A DNA stretch of 64,000 nt from positions 37,232,811 through 37,296,810 of the forward strand of contig NC_045128.1 of assembly GCF_007655135.1 (NCBI RefSeq), in the 5' to 3' direction. The notes under the pieces were generated by a model that was not told where the DNA came from, did not search any database, and saw only the letters and a list, made by a program, of their open reading frames with translations. The stretch's first letter is position 1, and each line of letters starts with the position of its first letter. Positions 23,401 to 37,114 of the stretch are shown here, piece after piece. The DNA comes from Punica granatum (taxonomy: Eukaryota; Streptophyta; Magnoliopsida; Myrtales; Lythraceae). The position numbers were made by a program, and so were the translations under genes.

Positions 23401-26400
23401 CTCAGGCCATCGACTCGAGTAAGATACAAGTCCAGGTACTGAAGGAAAAGCATCATGTGGAAAAGTAAAAGCATTAGAAACACAAAAGGAGATATGATCA
23501 AAGATAAAATAAATTAAAATAAATAAATAAAACTACTGCATGGTAAAATAACTAGAAAGAGAATAATAATAATCACCTCGTCCAGGGTTGAAAAAGTACA
23601 CTGCAAGGACTTCTCAAACACCTGACAGTTCAAAGAACAGTAACGCAATTCATCTAACTGAATTTTAAAATAGCAAAAGCTATGAGAAGGAAATCTTGAT
23701 GCATGATAATGTGTACACCACTTCAATGATAGGGAAAGGGGAAAAGGAAAAGGAGGCCAAGACCAAACAAGTAAAATATGCATCTGCCTGCATACATGAT
23801 TCCTCAAATTATAGAAGAGAGAATCTAAAGCATTTCCAGCACATAAAATTCCAAGGAGAATAATACGCAGGAAAAGGAAGGGGACATTAACTGAGAAGTT
23901 ACCGAGCAGAATGCACTTATGTTCAAATTACTGCTGCAAACGTCTTCTGCATTATTTTTTCTTCAAAAGAGAAAAAGGAAAAAGAAAGAAGAAAAAAGTC
24001 TTCTGCATTAACGAATGCTCAAATGTCCTAAAATAATTTTTCAGTATGAATTCTGCTAGAAATAGAGGCAAGATATATATATATATTAAAAAAATCAATT
24101 ATGTATGTAAATATTGCACTTTTCTAAAAGGTGGGAAACAATGTGAAGTTCTCAATCTGGCATGCAATAATCCCCAGATTTAACTATTCTGTGCCCATAC
24201 AATGAATGCAGCGTAACAGACCAGTCCAACTTAGCATTAAGATTTCATTCATCTAACACATTAATAAATTCCAGCTTCTAACCCATCTCAGCAATTGCCA
24301 CGTCATGTCAAGTATCAAATCATACTAATGAGATATGCAAGCCCAGATATATAAAGGTACAAACTGATACATACAGCAGATATCTCGGTCTCAGAAGAAC
24401 GACAACGCTCCAAGCAAAGTAGATATCTAACCCAAAGCTCGCCAACCCAGGGACAGTTCCTTGTGGCCCTCAAATGAACATCCCTCACAATATTACCCAC
24501 CTAAAAAACAAAATATAGCTGTAACATGGGCTGAAACTGATCATCGTTCATGGAAAAATTTAAGAGATCAATTAAATTAAACCTTCAATGTTTTGTTCAA
24601 GTGGTGAGTGTAATCAAGCCATAGATCAGCCGATATAGGAAAATCTGCAACAGCCCGCTCAAATAGAACATTGACCCGTGCTGGGTCTTGCATAGACTGT
24701 TCAAATTTCAAGTAGACCTGAATCGAGCAATCTCGGTCAGAAAAGCAAGAAAAAGAAGTAAATATGCCCTAAAGTGAAAATATACAATTTTCTCGAGTAA
24801 GAGAAAATGGATAATGTTATATTGCAATTAATAGGATAAGTTTTGATTGGTGTGAGATCAGCATACAAGATAATGTTGAAGTCTTTCAGTCTCTGATAAA
24901 TCCTGCTGAGATATCTTCTCTTCAAATTGAGCACGGACATGAAACATATCAACAGCCTTCTTGTATGCAGAAGAAACGTGAGGAAATATTTTATCCAGCT
25001 CAGCAGATTCAAGAAGAAAAGCATTCCCCTGCTCCACCTCCCAAGTTTTGTAAGCAAGAAGAGTAGACTCCAAATCCACAAGGGGAATGGACAATTGACG
25101 GTGAAATAAGCTACGGATACGCTGAACGTGTTTTTCTCTAGCCTGGAAGATAAGAAACAAACTTGTCTAAGTTATTAAATTTCAAATTATCAATGTTCTA
25201 GTAATTTTCTTCTGAAGCAACAAATTTCTCGACTGCAAATGACATTAAGTTTGAACCAACATGAGAAAATGGCTGTTCATATCAGTCAATCATCTTGAAC
25301 AAATGTCCAAATATAAGAGAATAAATGAATTTAGAGGGGGAAGAAAAAAGAAAAAGGCAGTTGCTTCCTATCTTCAAAGAAATAATCATAATATATCCAG
25401 TTTACAGCAGATTGAAGCCACCATAAAACTCTACCAAACAACAGCCAAAAGTTTCACTGGAGAATTTGTTATACTTCTCAACTAATAAAATGCATTTCAT
25501 AAATTACTAGAACAATATCGTTTAGTTGCTAACTGGCAAGATGACTCCAATACCCAATGTACCTTCAAAACTCAGAAGAGGGTAAAACAAACAACCAAAT
25601 TTCCAGAGTACAGATAATACACAATATTCTCACCTCAGTATCAGACTCATCGATAGTATGTAATATGGCTTGCTCAAATTCGCGATAAGCTTCCCATATT
25701 TTATTGCCTTCAGTCATATGCAAGCCAGCCGCAGTAATAGCACGCTCAAATAAATTTCTTGCCCTCGATATGCCAGCAGGTGAACATTCACGAACTGAAG
25801 GATCATTTTCTTGAACAAAATTTACATAGTCACACCAAAGAGGAACAGACTGCATTAAAGACCAAATAGAGAATAACAATTACAACTTGATAATCCATAT
25901 TTATGTAAATGAATTCATCAGGAGAATCAACTAACAGAAGACAAATCATCAAAAATAAAAAATCCCATGTACATCATAAAAGCTATCTTCACAAAACAAA
26001 CATATAACTTCAAAACCCATAGAAGTAATGATACTGATCCTCGGTCTAAAACCTCGCTCACGGATGTTCAATCTCCATCAATCGCAAACTGTATAATCTG
26101 TGTAAAATCACAATTGTAATATGCTCTTTTCCTCCAAAAGAGTGTCCCCGATGACATTACCCGGGGCTTAGATTACACAAACCAAACAAAATCACATTTA
26201 TAAGATTATTGAACTAACCAGATAATCAGAGACCCCTCGTTCATAAAGCTTCTCTATCACAGGACAGGCATCAGGTCTGCAAGATCAGAGCAGAAGCAAA
26301 AGAAACCTAAGAAACATCAGAACACTTCCATACTTCGACGCACACACCATAAGGGAGAGAAGACCGAGAGAGGAGAGTACCCGGAATTGAAGAAAGCTTC

Positions 26401-26998
26401 ATCCTGGGCCCATTCTTGCCACATCGTAGGGGTTAAAGGGAAGAGGGCACTCATAGCTTCTCTAGCCTGTCTGAGCTTCTGGATATTACCCATTCTCCTC
26501 AGAAGCTTCACGTACTGCAACATCGACCATCACAGAGGCATCTCCGGTTCAGCATACTCAGACACCATACAACGATGCACGACATCGTTCACAGTATTCT
26601 TTTGGATAGAGTTGAACGCAAACTTTTATGGTTCAAAAGACATGGAACGTCCAATTGAATGAACTCTAAATTTGCACTTGAACGCTTCCCCTGTCAACAG
26701 GGACTCGCACACATTCACGACACGAAGATGCCGAGCTGCGGCGCATGTCAGGGGTTATAGCACATACCTGGACGTATGCATCGTAGTTGGAGGGATTGTC
26801 GTAGAGCTCAGATTCTAGGGTTTGAACTTGGAGCTTGTCATTAGCTTCAGAGTCGGAGTCTGACTCTGAGTCGGAGTCCGATTCGGAACCCTCGCCGGGA
26901 GAAGAGTCGGCGCCAGCTGTGACTTCCATGGACTCGGGTATCGGAGACAAGACCGTTTTCTCCAGTGCTTCTTCTTCAAAGTGAGCTTCCTCCGCCAT
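20081..26998 (-). CDS. SART3/Prp24-like U4/U6 snRNP recycling factor (HAT repeats plus RRM)
   Basis: Sixteen minus-strand exons encode 847 residues: 26998-26768, 26514-26381, 26276-26219, 25849-25634, 25142-24867, 24717-24583, 24500-24375, 23621-23577, 23438-23331, 22780-22638, 22552-22429, 21947-21873, 21696-21337, 21222-21130, 20850-20712, 20361-20081. The N-terminus is acidic with SDSDSES runs. Residues of about 70-560 are HAT (half-TPR) helical repeats with typical W..Y/F..E patterns. A charged linker with basic patches (KRKS, PVKRQK) is a likely nuclear signal. One RRM follows at about 668-745, with RNP2-like AFISNL and RNP1-like GLAYVDFV. The C-terminus SNDEFRQMLLKK is the family's LSm-interaction motif. 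By homology it reanneals U4 and U6 snRNAs after splicing. It resembles Arabidopsis EMB140 (At4g24270). Human SART3 has two RRMs; I see one here. Confidence 0.88.
20394..20446. repeat. (AG)n microsatellite in last intron of SART3-like gene
   Basis: A pure GA run of about 50 bases lies in the intron between exons 15 and 16 of the minus-strand gene, close to the acceptor at 20362. Confidence 0.9.
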
Positions 26999-28206
26999 TG
27001 CTGGTCCCAACCAAAGAGCTCTGCTCCCTCTCGCCTCCCCCCCCGCGCTTTTCCAGGTTCCTCAGTCTCCTCTCTCTTGCTTCCTTCGTAAAAAAGAAAA
27101 AAAGAAAGAAAGAAAAAAGAAGAAGAAGAAGGAAACTTTCATTTTCAACCCAAACATTTCCATTATGACCATTTCGCTCCCTGTAGTTTACTGTATCCAT
27201 AACGTACACCCCGAAATTCAAGTTCTGTTTCAATTTTCCCCAAGATTTCTATAATTTGCTGCAATGGTAATACGAAGTTATCCACGTAGCTAATGATCAA
27301 AGCAATCGAAACATTCAGGAAAGCTCCCACCAATGTATTCATAAATAATATTAGTATTAGTATTTTATTAACAATTTACTGCTAGTCAATCTCATAATTT
27401 TTTCGCCGATCAGTATCTTAACTTTGAAGTTTGAAATGATTTTTTAAAAAAATTTAGTGATGCTCACCCACTATCAAAGGATAAGCCTGTAAGCAAGATC
27501 ACCTCTGGATGCATCTAGCCTGTGGGATTCCCAATTCGAGAAGAGAGCCGAAATGTCACTGTCAAGTGTCAATCGAGCGAAACTGTAAATCTCCGGATCA
27601 AGTGGGGTGAAACTGTGTGTTTGGTTTTAGAGTTAAGTATAATTGAGTTTTGATTTTAATTGGGTTGTAATGATTGTATCGTTGAATTATGAGAAAAATT
27701 GTGAAAAAGTAATGAATAGTTGAGAGAAAGTAATTATTGTATTGTTGAATTGTGGAAAAATAATGGATAGTTGAGAGAACTTAATATTAAAAATTGAATT
27801 GAATGATTAAAAAAATTGAAAAAAAAAAGAAAAAAGTAATAATTATAGTGGTAATTTTTGTTGTTTAATGAGTAGAATTAAAGTTATAGTTAAAATTTTA
27901 AAAATTTGATTGCGAAATCAAACGGGGTGTTAACATCATACTTCAGGGAGTGAAATGAAATTTATCCTAACAGATGGGTCAGGTTCGGCTCCGGGGACCA
28001 TTGGACATGGAAGGAGACAGAGGTCAACCGGTCTCTGTCTTCCCGAGCGAACCGGCTGGAAACGCCAAAGACAGGAGAGGAGGGAAGATTATATTTTGTC
28101 CGTAGTGGAGGCACGCACTTCTCCTTAATGCTTCCGCTCTCATCAATCATCAACATTCGCCTGAGCTGCTAAGACCGAAGTTGGAGCTGCGCAGAGGAGG
28201 AGGGAG
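26999..28206. other. Divergent promoter region between SART3-like gene and IspD
   Basis: The two genes are transcribed away from each other. The stretch holds both promoters, AT-rich sequence, and a candidate MITE at 27612-27932. The first 170 bases contain CT-rich and GAA-rich tracts in the leader of the minus-strand gene. Confidence 0.5.
27612..27932. mobile_element. Candidate Tourist-like MITE
   Basis: The left end reads GTGTTTGGTTTTAGAGTTAA and the right end, reverse-complemented, reads AACACCCCGTTTGATTTCGC, so the GTTTGGTTT/GTTTGATTT ends are inverted. The interior is AT-rich, non-coding and internally repetitive (GAATAGTTGAGAGAA and GGATAGTTGAGAGAA). Related text appears at about 38905-39165 in the opposite orientation. 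Confidence 0.5.
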
Positions 28207-30721
28207 ATGCCGGGGACTGCAGTCGGAGCCATTTCCTATTCTCAGACGTTGGCGATGATGAAGATGAAGAACCGGCTTTTTGCTTCGCCCAGGACTTGCG
28301 GCAATGGAAGAAGAAGAGATGGAGGTCTTCCCGCCAATACTCTTTATCCGCTGCATTCGGTCATGGGCCTACAGTTGCCCGGCAAAGGCAAGTTCATCCC
28401 TTTTCCTGATTCGCTACCGATTGTCTGCTTCGTGTATATCAGAGGCTATAGATTTATCTGATTGATATTGCTCCAGCTCGAATATCATGTGCCCGGAGAA
28501 CACCCAGATATGGGAAAATCAGCTGCTCGGCAGAAGACGACAATGTCAGTGAATCATATTATGATTCTTATCTAATTGCTTTGAGTTCTTACAATGATTA
28601 GTTCCTTTGACTAGTTTGGTTCTTTATTGAAAAATGCAGGGATCGGTGGTGGTGAGAGACAAGAGTGTGTCTGTCATTCTTTTGGCTGGAGGAAAGGGGA
28701 AGCGGATGGGTGTAAGTCCTTTTTCCTTCTTCGATTTTGTCTCACACTCAATAATGGATTTCTTGAAACAAATTGGGTGAGTCGAGTCGTATGCTGTTGA
28801 AGGCACTTTAGAGCCCATTGTCGCATACATGAATCCGATCTTAATAATTTTGGGACATTACCCAAGTAATTTTCTTGTGTGTGAGCGGTGTACCGTTGTG
28901 TATCTTTTGTTCTTTGCTATTTTCTCCAGTCAGCTGTTTTCTGATCTTCCAGATGATGGGTTTGTTCTGTTTGTGAGGATAGGCGAGCATGCCGAAGCAG
29001 TATCTTCCCCTTCTGGGACAGCCAATTGCTCTTTATAGGTATATGGATGCGTGAAGAGTGAACACCTTTCTTTTAGTTTATGTGTAAGCCGCCCACCCTT
29101 ACCAAATCAACTAATATATTATCGGGATGTCCTTGTCTTGCAGCTTTTATACCTTTTCACTCATGGGCAAAGTGAAGGAGATAATTGTTGTTTGCGATCC
29201 ATCCTACAAGGACGTTTTCGAAGGTTAAAAATATATTGTCCCTCTCCCTATGTCTCTGTGTTCCTCTTCTCCTCGGGATTCATGAGTTAAGGTTCATGAT
29301 CAACTTTTCGCTACCTTTCAGACACCAAGGAGAAGGTTGAAGTGGATATCAAATTTACACTGCCTGGCAAAGAGAGACAGGATTCTGTGTTCAATGGACT
29401 TCAGGTATAAGAATCACTTCAGGTTTCATTTCATTTATTTGGTGTCCTTAAATTGCTTTAATTGCATTTCCTCTGTAGTAAACACTTCGGTTAGAATTAC
29501 AAGTCATTGCTAAGTTGATGTATGCACTCTTTAACTTTTATATTTATCTGCAGGCTGTTGATACGACATCCGAGCTTGTTTGTGTTCATGATTCTGCAAG
29601 ACCACTCGTGTCAGCTGGAGATATAGAAAAGGTCTTACTGAGATTTTCTCAGTTTGTAGTTCAATTTCACTGTCTCTTTTGAAGTATGACACGGAGACCT
29701 TTTCCATTGTTAAAATATTTGCAGTCTTAGATAAGCGCGATATACTTGTCTTTAGTCATATAATACCTCCTCTCATTCGGTTCATTATCATCTTTTTTTA
29801 GGTAGCTAGGCCCCTCGAACTATGTAATAAGGTATAATTATGCAATTGGGTATTTAAGTATATCAGTTGCTTGGTGTTAGGTACTAAAAGACGCCTGGGT
29901 AAATGGAGCTGCAGTTCTTGGTGTGCCCGTCAAAGCTACTATCAAAGAGGTGCATCAATAGCTATTCCATTCCAACTTTGAATCAACGGTGATTTTGTTC
30001 TCTTAATCACAGTCCGAAAAATTATTAACATTTTTGTGTTCTGTCTGAGAGTTGATGATAAAATGCGATCACATGCTATCAACCTATTGCTGATGATTGT
30101 TGAAATTGTCAAATGACAGCATCTGCTCTTGAATCTGTACAGGCTAATAGTGAATCTTTTGTTGTGAGAACTCTGGACCGGAAAACACTTTGGGAAATGC
30201 AGACGCCCCAGGTAAACCTTTCCGCAGGATATAAATCTAAACGGGTCATCTGGATGAGAAACTTTTTAGTGATCTAAGACTGTTCTGCACCCTCCGTTCT
30301 ATGAACGCAGGTCATCAAACCTGAGTTGCTTAAGAGGGGTTTCGAGTTGGTCAATAGGTATTCAATGATTCATTCCATAAAGCCCAAGATAAACTTTGCT
30401 CAACATACTATCTTTTTACCCCTTTTGAAGGAGTAATCTACCTGTATCATCCTAAGAAATGTACTTTGCTTATCCAGGGAAGGTCTTGAAGTCACTGACG
30501 ATGTGTCGATTGTGGAATACCTTAAACATCCCGTATACATTACTGAAGGATCTTACACCAACATCAAGGTACCCAACTTCTCTGTTGATTCCCTTTACAT
30601 CTGAAATTTTTTGCCTTTCGGAACACACCAGCTGACCCACTTGATTCTGCCTTGTCAGGTTACTACCCCTGATGATTTGTTGCTTGCAGAGAGGATTGTG
30701 AGTATGAATTCTGGAGTATAA
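28207..30721 (+). CDS. ISPD: 2-C-methyl-D-erythritol 4-phosphate cytidylyltransferase, chloroplastic
   Basis: Twelve exons give 297 residues: 28207-28324 (donor tentative), 28477-28544, 28640-28711, 28983-29038, 29144-29223, 29322-29404, 29554-29631, 29881-29949, 30143-30211, 30311-30357, 30478-30568, 30659-30721. The enzyme joins CTP to MEP to make CDP-ME, the third step of the plastid MEP pathway to isoprenoids. The CTP-binding loop [10 protein letters not shown] lies near residue 77-85. It is followed by [13 protein letters not shown], the conserved VHDSARPLV, the [10 protein letters not shown] stretch and the C-terminal [18 protein letters not shown]. The first 60 or so residues are basic and Ser-rich, as expected for a chloroplast transit peptide. 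Length is close to Arabidopsis At2g02500 (about 302). The weak part is the exon 1 donor: GGAG|GTCTTC at 28324 keeps phase, but AA|GTTCAT near 28389 with a later acceptor would also give an open frame. Confidence 0.92.
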
Positions 30722-31266
30722 CGTTCCATGCCATCGGTCTTCGTCTTTTTTATCATTCGATTTGTATCAGGCAATTAAAGAAGTTGAAAAGTTGCACTCT
30801 TCTCCTTCACATTGTTTACACAACTGTATTAAGAAATAAGCGCAGCAGAAGTTTCACATGTTCGTCAAGTTTGTACAGCCATTGGAACTGACAAACTAAA
30901 ATTTTCCTTGTACTGAGGCAGAAGATTGACCAATTTTAGCGGTTCAAATTGATCAGTGCTGTTTATGAAAATTACAGCTAGGTAAAGCCACTGTCCATCG
31001 AACCGAAGAAGCAAGATTGACATACAGAACTTCCGCTGAACAAAGCTCCCAATGGGTCGACCGCGCCAAGAGCCTTATAAGCTATCATCTATCCTTTCAG
31101 ATTTTATTTGTTTCATTTAAAAAAGTAAAAAGGTGACAAGCTTAGCTGTGGAAATCGGATTGATTGCCGAACCTTTACATTAAATACCTCGCTCATCCGC
31201 ATTTTCAGCAATGGCCAAATTGGAAAACGTTACATACAGAAAAATTACATGAGAAAATACGCTGAG
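30722..31266. other. Convergent 3' region between IspD and STICHEL
   Basis: Both neighbouring genes end here. The stretch should hold both 3' UTRs. Nothing else is recognised. Confidence 0.45.
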
Positions 31267-34200
31267 CTACTCTACAGTTCGTCTCCTCAGTCTGCTTTCT
31301 GACTTTGGCTTCACGCACCTGCCAAACAATGAAAACCGTCCATGCCTTCGTGATCGAATTGCTGTCCTTTTAGCCTGTATATTCAAATAAAAGCAAAATG
31401 AGGAAAGGATTGTCAGGATCCAATGATACCATAAGCGAGCATCCTCGATGGAAGATCGAACAAAGCCTACCTTCTCCCTCTTGTGAGGTCTATTTTTGTT
31501 CCAACAGAACAGTGCGCCACAGCCCTCGTTTCCAGATGTAGACTCATACACCCTAAAGAAAACGGCGAAATATGAGATTGCACGATATGATTTGATTTTA
31601 CTTAAAATGCAAAATGTACGTGCCAATCTCATGGGAATTGTAAAACGCTGTTTAGAGAGTATGGAGCTCTCGACAAAGCAAATCATTCCACATAAGCTGA
31701 TAAGCATTCAAAGTGATATTCAAATTTGCAAGTAGATTCATATTTGCACACAATGAAAGCAGTAGGATAACAGTTGGAAGGAAATAGCTGATCATACGAA
31801 GATAACTTACAGGCTTTCCATATTGAAGGTTCCTGCAAAGTTGCTGTCATGTAACAGGCTTGGAGATACTGGGTAATGAGTTTTAGTCGCATTATCCTTC
31901 TGCGGTGTTTTCCCATCAGTAATCTTCAGAACCTTCAGATCGTGATTCAGTTCGTCTTCCCAGTTATGAGAAGATAAGGCTGTTGAAGTCACCGACTCCA
32001 TCTGATGCTGATCATAACTGCCTTCTTGAGGTAAGACTTGGTTCTTTACAGGTCTCAGTCGATTCAATGAGCCAGGAGTTCCTTTCTCTGTAGCTTGCAA
32101 CCAAGCAGTTTCTAGCCTCTGCTCTCTGATGATTGACTCTACTCTCTGCATCGGAATCTCCTCCCTCTTCTGATTTGTCTCATCGGTCTCTTCAGCCATC
32201 GGCTTCGATACTCCTTGATTTGATTGGTGGGTTCCATCCAGCAATGGAGAATTCCTACCATCATCAAGCTTTCCTCCTTTCAACTTACTTTCCACATCAT
32301 TAAAGCTTCCCCTCGAAACTTTCAGCGACTCATGATGAGCATCTCTCCTTTCTTTCCTGGTGGCCAGAGCTGTCTCGGATTTACTCAATTCTGGTGAGTC
32401 GAGCAAACTTCCATTCGTTAGTAGGCTCTCGCCACTGGGGAGGAGAATGATCCTGACCTCAACATTTCGCCTCACAACTTTTTCAATCGAGTTAGTAATA
32501 CTGCTCAAGAACCTCTCAGCTCTGGACTTTATATCTCTATCCCCAAATGCAATATATGCAACAAGAATACCTGTATGGGATAGCAGCGTTAAATTAAAAA
32601 ATGGATGTGTGCATGTGAGTGTGTATCTGGCTGAAGTAATATGACAAGATATGGCTCTTTGTCGACTCAAAGGTGATGGTCAACCAAATCAACCAAAGTA
32701 GTCTGATAGCTTTGACAAGACTGTTTGTGGTTCCTATATTATTCGACAAACCCATCCAGTCATTTCCTTTCATAAATTTTCAGGCAACAAACCACTTACT
32801 GGATCTTCCTGAATTCTTGAATCAGACGGGATAAAAATAAAATGAATTCATCTGAAAATACTATAATGATCCGTGTAAGATCCCCACGACTCTTATATTT
32901 CATGTCTGTTGAAAGCCATCGTTATCCCCATTCGTGCCTTAATGCAATGAAGAAATGTCACTATGAAGCACAGTGTAACTGACAATTTGTTCAGTTTAAA
33001 ATGTCATTATGACTTGTTCCAAAAGAGATATATATATATATATCTATATATATGATCACAGAATAAGACTAATGGCATGATGTAGAGGTGGAAAAAGAGA
33101 GTTGAAAGCTCATAGGCTTACCTTCAGCTTCAGCAATGGAAACAAGCTTCCCATGGGCGTGTAGCAGCTGCCTCAGTGTTTTTGAATGGCACCTCTCTAT
33201 ACACTGTTCCCATATATTATTCAACTTCTCAAAGTTTGAGAATTTAAATACATTACTTCTGCCTATATCATCGAAGGATGCGTCAGAGTTACAGCCATTC
33301 ACGTATTCTTCATGTGAGGCCTTCAATTTGGAAATAAAATCATCTATTTGCGACGAAACATTTCCTTGGTGGCTATCTCCATTGAATTCTTTGAGTAAGG
33401 CAGCAGGAGAAGCAGACTTTAGAGGACCATCTGACTTCCTCCTGTAAATGTATTCTCTTGAGGCACCAGATGGGTCTTCCTCTGTTGTTCTCGAGCTTTG
33501 CCTTCGGCTGCTGCTGGACTGAGAAATTTCGGGTGAAGGTACTGAACCAAGCTGCAACAATGTTGCAGCGAACCATGTTGAGGGCTCACTTGAAACCCTC
33601 AACTGCTTGTCAGCCTCAGAAAGAAGCTTCAGAGCATGCTTTAATCTATCCAACTCGGCTTCGCTCACTGCAATACAGAACAAGGTCACCAAGAGCACTA
33701 AGCCAAGATTGCTTGATTAAGACCAGGCTACTAGTGGACCAGCAAATTCTGGAACATTTAATAAGCCAAAAGACTTTTTGATTCATCTAAAGTAGCACGA
33801 AATCAACCACAGAAGAAAGTATGACAAAAATGGGGAACTTGAGCATTCAAGCAGCATCAGCAAAAGATAGAAATTAAACCCAAAGTCAGCTTAATATTAA
33901 GCTACTCTTTGTTACGGACATATTAACGCCATCAAGCTATCATCAACATTGAAAAAGCAACCAGAACCTTTTCATCTCAAGCTCAGAAATTTGTTAATCT
34001 GAATTCAATAGTAGCACAAGAAGTGTAGATGTCACTTACAGGTTCGCCCGCCAAAAAGTGGTTCACTATAGTTTGACGCACTCATTTTGTAAGTCCCAGC
34101 AATAATGTCCATGATGAGACTGGCCAACTGAGACATCAGATGCAATGGATCAACCCCAGAGTCCATCAACTCCCGAGCTCTTCTCACTGTTTCTTTAGTA

Positions 34201-36554
34201 TCCGAGGACATGGCTAGCTCTAGCAGATCCAATAGTTTCTCATCTGAAACAACACCAACCTACAAAAAAGGGGGGCATTTTCCACATGTTAGATTAGGCA
34301 AAACCTTTGATACCGACCACCCAAATAATACTGGTCATCGTATCCTTTAAAGGAAAGAAAGAGGAAGAAAAACAGCTATTGCAGAAGAAATCAATTCCTG
34401 TTCATATTCTGCGACGAGGGAACTCACAAGTTCATTTACGAGAGACGTGGTGATTCTTTTGCCCAGCAAGCTCAACTGATCTAACATAGTTTCAGCATCT
34501 CGGAGCGAACCATCCGCATTCAAAGCAATCAAATCCAATGCATCTGACTCTACATCCAGATTCTCCTCAGCAGAAATCTTCCTTAGCCTGCTTACTATGT
34601 CACTATCCTTGATTTTACTGAATAGGTACTTCTGGCACCGGGATTGTACCGTCCGGGGCACATTGTCTAAATCAGTGGTGATGAAAATAAAAACAGCTCG
34701 CCGAGGCGGGTCCTCGACAAATTTGAGAAAGGTCAGCCATGTCTTTGAGGGCAAGAGATGACATTCATCGATGATGAAAACCTTGTACCGTGAAAATGCT
34801 GATGGTACCGGTGGCCTAACTGACAAGTTCTTGAGAAGGCATCTGGCTTTATCGATTCCCTTTTTATTGGTCCCATCCACTTCGCAAAGATCCCTGCTCT
34901 TTCCTGAGATGAATTCTGTGCATTCTTTGCAGTATCCACAAGGCTTACTCTCCTCTGAAGACAGACAGTTCAGAGCTGCAGCAAAAATTCTGGCTGTGGA
35001 AGTCTTTCCAGTGCCTCGTGGACCTTGGAAGAGATATACAGGGGCAATTCTTCCCCTCGAAACAGCATTGGCAAGAGACTGGACGACGATGTTTTGCCCA
35101 ATCAATTCATTAAAGAAGATGGGCTTATATTTCTGACTTAAGCTTCTACTGTTTTCGGGCATGCTGTCCTCCTCTCCATCCCCATTGAGAGCCAGAATCT
35201 CGGACCCGTCTTGACTCCGACAATTCGACCACCTTCTACCATCCAACCTACTCAAGGCCTCCAAATCGAGCTCCCCAAAGTTTGTGGAAAGCTCATCGTC
35301 ACTATTCCCTGTTCCAATGGAGGACATTCCTCTGCCATCACCGCTATTAGTGAGCAAAGGCAGAACACCCTGAGAACTTTTCAAGGCAATCCTGCTGCGC
35401 TTCGCGGACCCAGATAAAGATCTCCGTTTAACGCTGTACATGGACTGGCTCCCACAAAGTATGCTGCTTCCCTTTCTCCTCAGTGTGTCCGAAAGGGAAG
35501 GAGAGCAACAGCTTCCACACATCCCTCTGTGTTTCGGGGTCCTCTTCGACCAGTAGCACGGGATCCCGCATCCCTGCCCGCCTGGGAGATCCAGAGGATC
35601 ATCAAACTCGTCATCGCCATCGTTCACAGAAGTTGCAGTCCCGTCCCAAGACCCGATTGTGCTGGGATTGCGGTTCCGGTACCTGTTGAAAGAGCTAGTG
35701 GACAATGCAGGGGTGCTGTAGGTATAGGAAGAGTCATCTCTCCTGGAGGTCCTCAGGAACTTGGAGGACGAGTGGGTCCAGTTCTTGTGCTTGAACTTCA
35801 AGAGCAGTGGAGATGCCCCGGAAACCCGCCTTATGTCCTCTGAGTTGGAGTACTCCTCCGTATCATCATCAGATTGATCGACAGAGCTCAGAGTCACCGA
35901 AGGATGACCATTTCCATTTAACCGAGCTCTCGCAGTCATTGAGCTCCGAACGTGGCCCAAGAACATGTCCTCGCCCTTGCGAGCTGCATAATTAGTCAAA
36001 GCATCCAGATGCGGATTCAGCTTCTTGCCCCGCTTCCTGACGCCCGACGTCCTCTTCATGGAGGGAGTGCCGAGAACTGTGAGATTCGCATCTCTGCGCC
36101 TGGAGAGGGTGGACGCCGAGCTGTTGTTGTGGGCGTCGCTGTGGCTGTCACCAAGGCTGCCTCCCGGGGCCAAGTCGGAGGACGAGGAGGACTGATCGCC
36201 GTCTTCAGCCTCATCATTGGCGGCAGCGTTGTCGGAAAATCTCCGAGCCTTCCAATTGTACAAAAAGACCGGCTTCTCTTTATCCTTTCCCACCCTGTTC
36301 TCGCTCTCGACTCGCTCACCCTCCGCGTTGCCGCCCCAGCCGTTCGCCGCCCTGCCGCCGTCATTGGCTGAGCTCCTCCGAGCAGAAGCAGCCGAAGAAG
36401 GAGGAGGAGGAGCGATGGATCTGGAGGAACTGAGAGGTGACTTCCAGGAAGAAGTAGTGCCAGGGTCGCGCAACACCCTCGCCGCTTTCCGGATTTGAGT
36501 GAGCTCCCGCCTCAAGTGAAGCCTGCTGGGATCGGAAACCCTCAACTCCGACAT
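31267..36554 (-). CDS. STI: STICHEL, DnaX-like (DNA polymerase III gamma/tau-like) trichome-branching protein
   Basis: Six minus-strand exons encode 1280 residues: 36554-34428, 34259-34040, 33667-33122, 32570-31811, 31552-31471, 31374-31267. The N-terminus (RKAARVLRDPGTTSSWKSPL) is a plant STICHEL hallmark. Residues of about 105-470 are Ser/Asp-rich with a conserved block ending in GCGIPCYW and CGSCCSP. The AAA+ clamp-loader-like core follows: Walker A GPRGTGKT at 511-518, a four-cysteine zinc site (C530, C539, C542, C545), Walker B VFIIDECH at about 593-600 and the SRC motif at about 638-640. A basic tail (RSRRHGRFSLFGRC) ends the protein. Arabidopsis STICHEL sets trichome branch number; despite its bacterial DnaX resemblance, the protein acts in the cell periphery or cytoplasm and not in replication. 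Length is close to Arabidopsis STI (1218). STICHEL rather than STICHEL-like 1 is favoured by the C-terminal block CGALFCWN and by the neighbouring genes. Confidence 0.9.
33031..33053. repeat. (AT)n tract in a STICHEL intron
   Basis: TATATATATATATATATCTATATATATATG-type sequence lies in the intron between exons 3 and 4, about 70 bases from the donor of exon 3. Confidence 0.7.
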
Positions 36555-37114
36555 TGTCCCGCCGCTGCTTCAAGCTCCCATACGCACTCTCATTCGCCCA
36601 GAAAAAAGCAAACGGACAGAGAGGACGAGCTTGTGGAAGCAGAATGAATGATTACGGCTCAATCAATCACTCGTGAACAGTGCTAACGCTGCAGACAGAT
36701 AAGGACATGAGCCACTGTACAGAGGGGGGAGTGATGGACGGTAATGGTGGCGAGAGTGATGGAGACGAAGTAGATCTGATTCCCCCTCTGAGGTCTACAG
36801 CAATGGCAATACTGAATGGGAAAGAGAGAAGAGGAGGAAGAAGAAGAAGAAGCGGAAATTTTTTATTTAAAAAAATAACAAGAAAAAAAAGAATTTTTTA
36901 TTTTTTGGGGCTAGGGTTTTCGTTGGCGCGTGAAATGAACAGTTGAATTGAACGGGGAAAGAGATTCGAATTTCAATTCCGACCACGCCGCGGCAGCGAA
37001 TGGGGAAAGTATCGAGGAATGCGGGCGGATTCCGATGGAGCACGGAAATGGGAAGGACTGCATCTCGCCAGACTCGGGATTCTCTCCTCGTCGGGGCTGA
37101 TTTATTGCCATGTT

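Noticed and set aside
35211..36498. Several plus-strand ORFs of 60-139 codons opposite STICHEL exon 1
   Set aside because: They are shadows of a long, GC-rich coding exon on the other strand, with low-complexity translations and no family motif.
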